Of a stretch of 8,900 bases of DNA, positions 6,447-8,900 are shown piece after piece; position 1 is the stretch's first letter, and each line of letters starts with the position of its first letter. Source of the DNA: Acidithiobacillus sp. (GTDB lineage Bacteria; Pseudomonadota; Gammaproteobacteria; Acidithiobacillales; Acidithiobacillaceae); NCBI GenBank assembly GCA_027445725.1, contig DAIAVG010000048.1:1-8900 (forward strand), given 5' to 3'. The notes under the pieces were generated by a model that was not told where the DNA came from, ran no database searches, and saw nothing but the letters and a program-made list of their open reading frames with translations. The position numbers were made by a program, and so were the translations under genes.

Positions 6447-7578
6447 ATTGGCTCAAGAACTTGATGGATACGAAGGGGTTGAGCAACTGGCTGATGGCCT
6501 GCAGGGACGGCAACAGGAGTTGTATGGCCTGGTTCCAACTGCTGACCGTCGTTTGCGGCACGAAGACGATATCTCCGGATTTGAGGAAGAACGGTGCCGC
6601 CTTGCCTTCCAGAATGCGCCGGGCATTCACCACATAAAAGGTGCCAGTGGCACCTTCCGAGCGGATGATGCGGATGTCGCTGAGCCGCGCGGTAGTGAGG
6701 TTGGTGGTGTTCATGCCCACATCCGAAAGCGCCTGCAACAGACTCAGGCGTCCATTCACAAAGGGTACGGAGCCGGCCTTGGTGACGGCACCGAAGACAT
6801 AGGCGCGCATGGTGGTAACGCTGGGAATAAGCACGGTATCCCCGGTTTTGAGGGGAATGTTTTGCTGGAGGTCACCGGCCAGAATCAGCTTATGGAAGTT
6901 GACTGGCAACTTCCGTCCGTCCTGCACCACATAGGCGCCGCGCAGATCGGCATCGGCCAGATTCACCGAGCCACCCAGGGCCATGGCCTCCAGCACGTTC
7001 AACGGCCGGTCGGAATAGACCAGACCGGGTTTGATGAATTCTCCCAGCAGATAGTAGCGGATGCTGTGGGCCACCTGCAGTTGCACATTGATCTTGGGGT
7101 CGATGACGTATTGCGCATAGAGATGCGTAAGATGGGTCTGCAACTGGGTCGTGGTCATACCGGCCACATGCACCACCCCCAAAAGGGGCAACTGGATATT
7201 GCCGTCATTGGTGACGATGGCTCCCGCCAGACCTGCTGATGTTGCCCTAAGGCTGGGAATGGACAGATCCGGGTGCAGATACACCGACACCGATACCACA
7301 TCCCCCGCCCCCAGATGATAGGTGATGCTCTGGTGCAGGAGACGTTCCATGGTCGCATGGGAGAGGTGGTCTTCATGCCGGGAAAGCACAGCGGAGGGGA
7401 GCGTTTGCGGTTGCTGCACCTGCCGGGTGTAGGCATGATCCGGGCCATCGGTCATGATGGCGCACCCCGACAAGGCTATCGTCATCCAGCCCAGCGCCAA
7501 AGCCTTGCGGTAAAGACTCCCGCCCTGGAAGGCCGGCCATAAGGTCCGCTTGACCCTGTTCCTATCGAATGACTTCAC
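6445..7578 (-). CDS. wza: Wza/OPX-family outer-membrane polysaccharide export lipoprotein
   Basis: With the GTG start at 7578 the product has 377 residues. GGGGAG lies five bases before this GTG and the gap from the phosphatase stop is 13 bases. The frame extends upstream to an ATG at 7626, but that adds 16 residues inside the preceding gene without a better ribosome binding site. A basic N-region and hydrophobic stretch end in the lipobox LSGC, so lipidation at Cys39 is expected. Then come a Poly_export (Wza N-terminal) domain at about 85-175, including the HLGAGDVVSVSV motif, two SLBB domains at about 174-250 (IRYYLLGEFIKPG) and 257-340 (RAYVFGAVTKAG), and a C-terminal amphipathic helix (about 345-370, WNQAIQLLLPSLQAI) like the one that forms the octameric outer-membrane pore in Wza. 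It is the exit channel for the polymer and contacts the periplasmic part of the kinase encoded just downstream. KpsD/GumB-like naming is possible. Confidence 0.94.
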   Translation of the reverse strand: MKSFDRNRVKRTLWPAFQGGSLYRKALALGWMTIALSGCAIMTDGPDHAYTRQVQQPQTLPSAVLSRHEDHLSHATMERLLHQSITYHLGAGDVVSVSVYLHPDLSIPSLRATSAGLAGAIVTNDGNIQLPLLGVVHVAGMTTTQLQTHLTHLYAQYVIDPKINVQLQVAHSIRYYLLGEFIKPGLVYSDRPLNVLEAMALGGSVNLADADLRGAYVVQDGRKLPVNFHKLILAGDLQQNIPLKTGDTVLIPSVTTMRAYVFGAVTKAGSVPFVNGRLSLLQALSDVGMNTTNLTTARLSDIRIIRSEGATGTFYVVNARRILEGKAAPFFLKSGDIVFVPQTTVSSWNQAIQLLLPSLQAISQLLNPFVSIKFLSQ

Positions 7579-7584
7579 AAGATC

Positions 7585-7590
7585 TCCCCA
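7585..7590 (-). promoter_or_regulatory. Ribosome binding site GGGGAG that decides the wza start
   Basis: GGGGAG lies directly after the PAP2 gene stop (7592-7594) and five bases before the GTG at 7576-7578. It is the strongest Shine-Dalgarno match near the wza 5' end and supports the GTG over the upstream ATGs at 7626 and 7605. Confidence 0.65.
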
Positions 7591-7591
7591 T

Positions 7592-8635
7592 TTAAAACTT
7601 GCCATGAAAGCCCACACCATCGCCAAAAATCATGAAGCCGTAGTCACTGTTGGGAAACAATCGGTTGGTCAGATCGGCCGTGAGCCAGCCGAGAAAGCCG
7701 CCCGCAACCACATCCGACGCCCAATGGCCGTCCACCGCCACAATACGGCTGACCCCGACCAGCATGGGGAGGGCATACAGCCAGGGGAGGTGGTAGTTTT
7801 GGGCGTATGGGGTGATGACCGCAAAAGCGATGGCGGTATGGCCCGATGGAAAAGAAGCGGTCGCCGGACCGCGGTTGTTGAATAAAAAAGAAGTGCTGAA
7901 TATGGCATAACGCGAACTGAAAGGATGATACTGCGTGGAGCTGGTGTTGGGGCCTCCGGGCCGGGCCCTGCCGACGGCGTATTTCAGGGCGAAGACTTCC
8001 AACGTGGTAGCGACTGCGGCGGTCAGCGCCACGCTGGAGGTGTGCGCCAGCTTGGCGCTGGCCCAAGGGCTCTGGAACCAGGTGGTGCCGGCGATGATGA
8101 GAGAGCCGTCGGTAATCACATCGGCGATGTTCAACGCGACATGATTGCGGAAGTTGACGCCGACATGGGTTTCAACGTAGTGATTGATACCATGGTCGAA
8201 AAGCATGGTGGTGCCGGTGGCCGCAACGCCGATGCCGAGCACACCCAGGGGGGTATCGTACCAGGGCGCGCTGACGGCATGATATGGCACCAGGCCGGGA
8301 TTGGGTTGCTGTTCCTGAGGTTGCAGCGGCTCGTTCCACCATGCGGGCATCTGCTCCTGTCCGTTCTGCGCCCCTATGGAGTGGCTTTCGGTGATGGCCG
8401 ACCGGGAACCGAGGGGCTGAGACGAAGTGACGGCCGAGTCGCCGGAGGGCTGACTCGGCTGGGTGGCCGCCACCTTCTCCAGTGCACCCGGCGCCAGGCC
8501 TGCGGCAACCAGCGTGGGGGAAACAGGCTGCTGCCCATAGGGATAACTCGCCAGCCAGGAAAGGCCACCCGCGAATGCTGATCCCTGCCCGATCAACAGC
8601 GTTAAAAATATACCAGTCGTCCATGCGGCTCGCAT
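7592..8635 (-). CDS. PAP2-superfamily phosphatase with signal peptide, candidate undecaprenyl-PP phosphatase
   Basis: A 347-residue protein. Residues 1-22 look like a Sec signal peptide with cleavage after AFA. Residues 23-125 form a Pro/Gln/Ser-rich linker of low complexity. The PAP2 core follows with hydrophobic segments (about 129-147, 167-184, 198-216, 264-280, 284-300, 305-320) and the three phosphatase motifs: K-x6-RP (K218, R225-P226), PSGH (263-266) and SR...HxxxD (S296-R297, H304, D308). Motif 3 has six residues between R and H where the consensus has five. The ATG at 8635 has AGGAG (8641-8645) at good spacing. As first gene of the operon, facing the periplasm, a role in releasing or recycling the undecaprenyl pyrophosphate carrier is likely; lipid A or phosphatidate phosphatase activity is also possible. 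Open frames on the plus strand here (such as 7925-8581) are antisense shadows. Confidence 0.9.
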   Translation of the reverse strand: MRAAWTTGIFLTLLIGQGSAFAGGLSWLASYPYGQQPVSPTLVAAGLAPGALEKVAATQPSQPSGDSAVTSSQPLGSRSAITESHSIGAQNGQEQMPAWWNEPLQPQEQQPNPGLVPYHAVSAPWYDTPLGVLGIGVAATGTTMLFDHGINHYVETHVGVNFRNHVALNIADVITDGSLIIAGTTWFQSPWASAKLAHTSSVALTAAVATTLEVFALKYAVGRARPGGPNTSSTQYHPFSSRYAIFSTSFLFNNRGPATASFPSGHTAIAFAVITPYAQNYHLPWLYALPMLVGVSRIVAVDGHWASDVVAGGFLGWLTADLTNRLFPNSDYGFMIFGDGVGFHGKF

Positions 8636-8705
8636 CGTTTCTCCTGCTGTTATTAATTCAGCTTATTCTCCAGCGTGGACGATAGCATAACGCATGAGCG
8701 GAATG
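8636..8705 (-). promoter_or_regulatory. Spacer between mutY and the polysaccharide operon; probable leader, no convincing promoter
   Basis: This 70-base gap is the only intergenic space large enough for a leader. It is locally AT-rich just before the ribosome binding site (GAATAAGCTGAATTAATAA on the minus strand). I found no -35/-10 pair with both good sequence and spacing, and no RfaH ops/JUMPstart element. The promoter may use weak boxes, lie inside mutY, or the operon may be read through from mutY. Confidence 0.35.
8641..8645 (-). promoter_or_regulatory. Ribosome binding site AGGAG of the PAP2 phosphatase gene
   Basis: AGGAG stands five bases before the ATG at 8633-8635. It is the strongest ribosome binding site in the window and marks the first gene of the polysaccharide operon. 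Confidence 0.75.
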
Positions 8706-8709
8706 CTAT
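8682..8709 (-). other. Imperfect hairpin over the mutY stop codon
   Basis: ATAGCAT (8682-8688) and ATGCTAT (8703-8709) form a perfect 7-bp inverted repeat. Inside it, CGC (8691-8693) and GCG (8698-8700) add a 3-bp stem around an ATGA loop, separated by a 2x2 mismatch. The right arm contains the mutY stop. No U-run follows on the minus strand, so this is not a classical intrinsic terminator; a protein-binding dyad or mRNA 3'-end structure is possible. Confidence 0.4.
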
Positions 8710-8900
8710 ATTCCGCCGAGATTCCGTAGAATCCGCCGAACGGGCGTGGGCAAACCTTGCTTCAGGGCGTCTGCGGGGCGATACCAGCGCAGAGTGGCGC
8801 CCGAATCCGCAACAGCGCCACCCAAAACGCGCGCATGCGCACAGCGAAAACGTAACTGGAAGTGGGTAAAAACATGTCGCTGTTCTTCCCCCAGCGCCGT
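8706..8900 (-). CDS. mutY: A/G-specific adenine glycosylase, C-terminal end (5' part beyond the window)
   Basis: The last 64 codons are visible, ending at TAG 8706-8708 and open to the right edge. They read through HVFTHFQLRFR, then LRWYRPADALKQGLPTPVRRIL near the end. This matches the C-terminal NUDIX-like domain of MutY: the H-x-F-(S/T)-H-F strand that helps recognise 8-oxoguanine, and the closing G-L-(P/A)-x-P-V-x-(R/K)-(L/I)-L helix. MutY removes adenine mispaired with 8-oxoguanine in base excision repair. The catalytic domain and the [4Fe-4S] cluster motif are outside the window. It has the same orientation as the polysaccharide genes but an unrelated function, so it probably marks the edge of the cluster. 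A plus-strand open frame over this region (8675-8869) has no recognisable features. Confidence 0.88.
   Translation of the reverse strand, partial: TALGEEQRHVFTHFQLRFRCAHARVLGGAVADSGATLRWYRPADALKQGLPTPVRRILRNLGGI

Noticed and set aside
6894..6914. Perfect 8-bp hairpin GGAAGTTG/CAACTTCC with a 5-base loop
   Set aside because: It lies inside wza coding sequence, and roughly one such stem is expected by chance in a window of this size.
6439..7239. Long plus-strand open frame (266 codons) opposite wza
   Set aside because: The minus strand encodes a complete OPX lipoprotein with lipobox and SLBB domains; the plus frame has no recognisable domain and is an antisense shadow of GC-rich coding DNA.
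7925..8581. Plus-strand open frame (218 codons) opposite the PAP2 gene
   Set aside because: Gly/Arg/Ala-rich composition without motifs, as expected of the complement of a GC-rich gene; the PAP2 catalytic motifs lie on the minus strand.
8636..8708. Search for an RfaH ops/JUMPstart element upstream of the operon
   Set aside because: No GGCGGTAG core in the leader; the nearest look-alike, GGCGGAAT at the end of mutY, does not match and is coding.
8831..8840. GCGCATGCGC palindrome
   Set aside because: Inside mutY coding sequence, a single short copy with no partner sites; most likely chance.
1..8900. CRISPR arrays, tRNA/rRNA genes, insertion sequences, defence or toxin genes
   Set aside because: Coding sequence covers almost the whole window and no repeat-spacer pattern, transposase motif, terminal inverted repeat pair or cloverleaf was seen.

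Overview
The window is a co-directional run of genes on the minus strand (read from right to left) that encodes the export and control machinery of a Gram-negative, Wzx/Wzy-type exopolysaccharide or capsule system. The Gram-negative assignment rests on an outer-membrane polysaccharide export lipoprotein with a lipobox and a Wzc-type tyrosine autokinase whose kinase domain is fused to its membrane domain. The flanking mutY tail and the general style of the proteins suggest a proteobacterium of medium GC. An acidithiobacillus-like or gammaproteobacterial host would fit, but this is a low-confidence guess that the sequence alone cannot settle.

Layout from right to left: (1) 8706-8900, the last 64 codons of mutY, a DNA repair gene unrelated to the rest; (2) 8636-8705, a 70-base spacer with a hairpin at the mutY stop and a strong ribosome binding site; (3) 7592-8635, a PAP2-family phosphatase with a signal peptide; (4) 6445-7578, a Wza/OPX outer-membrane export lipoprotein; (5) 3923-6436, a Wzc-like polysaccharide copolymerase and tyrosine autokinase; (6) 3180-3926, a PHP-family (CpsB/YwqE-like) tyrosine phosphatase; (7) 1838-3187, a Wzx-like flippase; (8) 654-1841, a GT4 glycosyltransferase; (9) 1-667, a class I SAM-dependent methyltransferase that runs off the left edge. 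From the kinase gene leftward each gene overlaps the next by 4 to 14 bases, and the two gaps upstream (phosphatase to wza, wza to wzc) are only 13 and 8 bases. This is one tightly coupled operon with no sizeable non-coding gap.

How the parts fit: the glycosyltransferase helps build the lipid-linked repeat unit, and the methyltransferase may modify a sugar. The flippase moves the unit across the inner membrane. The kinase and its phosphatase partner cycle phosphorylation of a C-terminal tyrosine cluster to control chain assembly. The OPX lipoprotein forms the exit channel, and the PAP2 enzyme is a candidate recycler of undecaprenyl pyrophosphate. A priming transferase, a Wzy polymerase and further glycosyltransferases are not in the window and probably lie to the left.

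The most interesting details are: a perfect four-copy hexanucleotide repeat that encodes the autokinase tyrosine cluster, so its tyrosine number could change by slippage; an unusual aromatic, cationic tail after that cluster; an A7 run at the kinase/phosphatase junction in the register that could yield a fusion; GTG starts that displace the longer open frames of wza and wzc; and a drop in GC between the phosphatase/wza pair and the rest.
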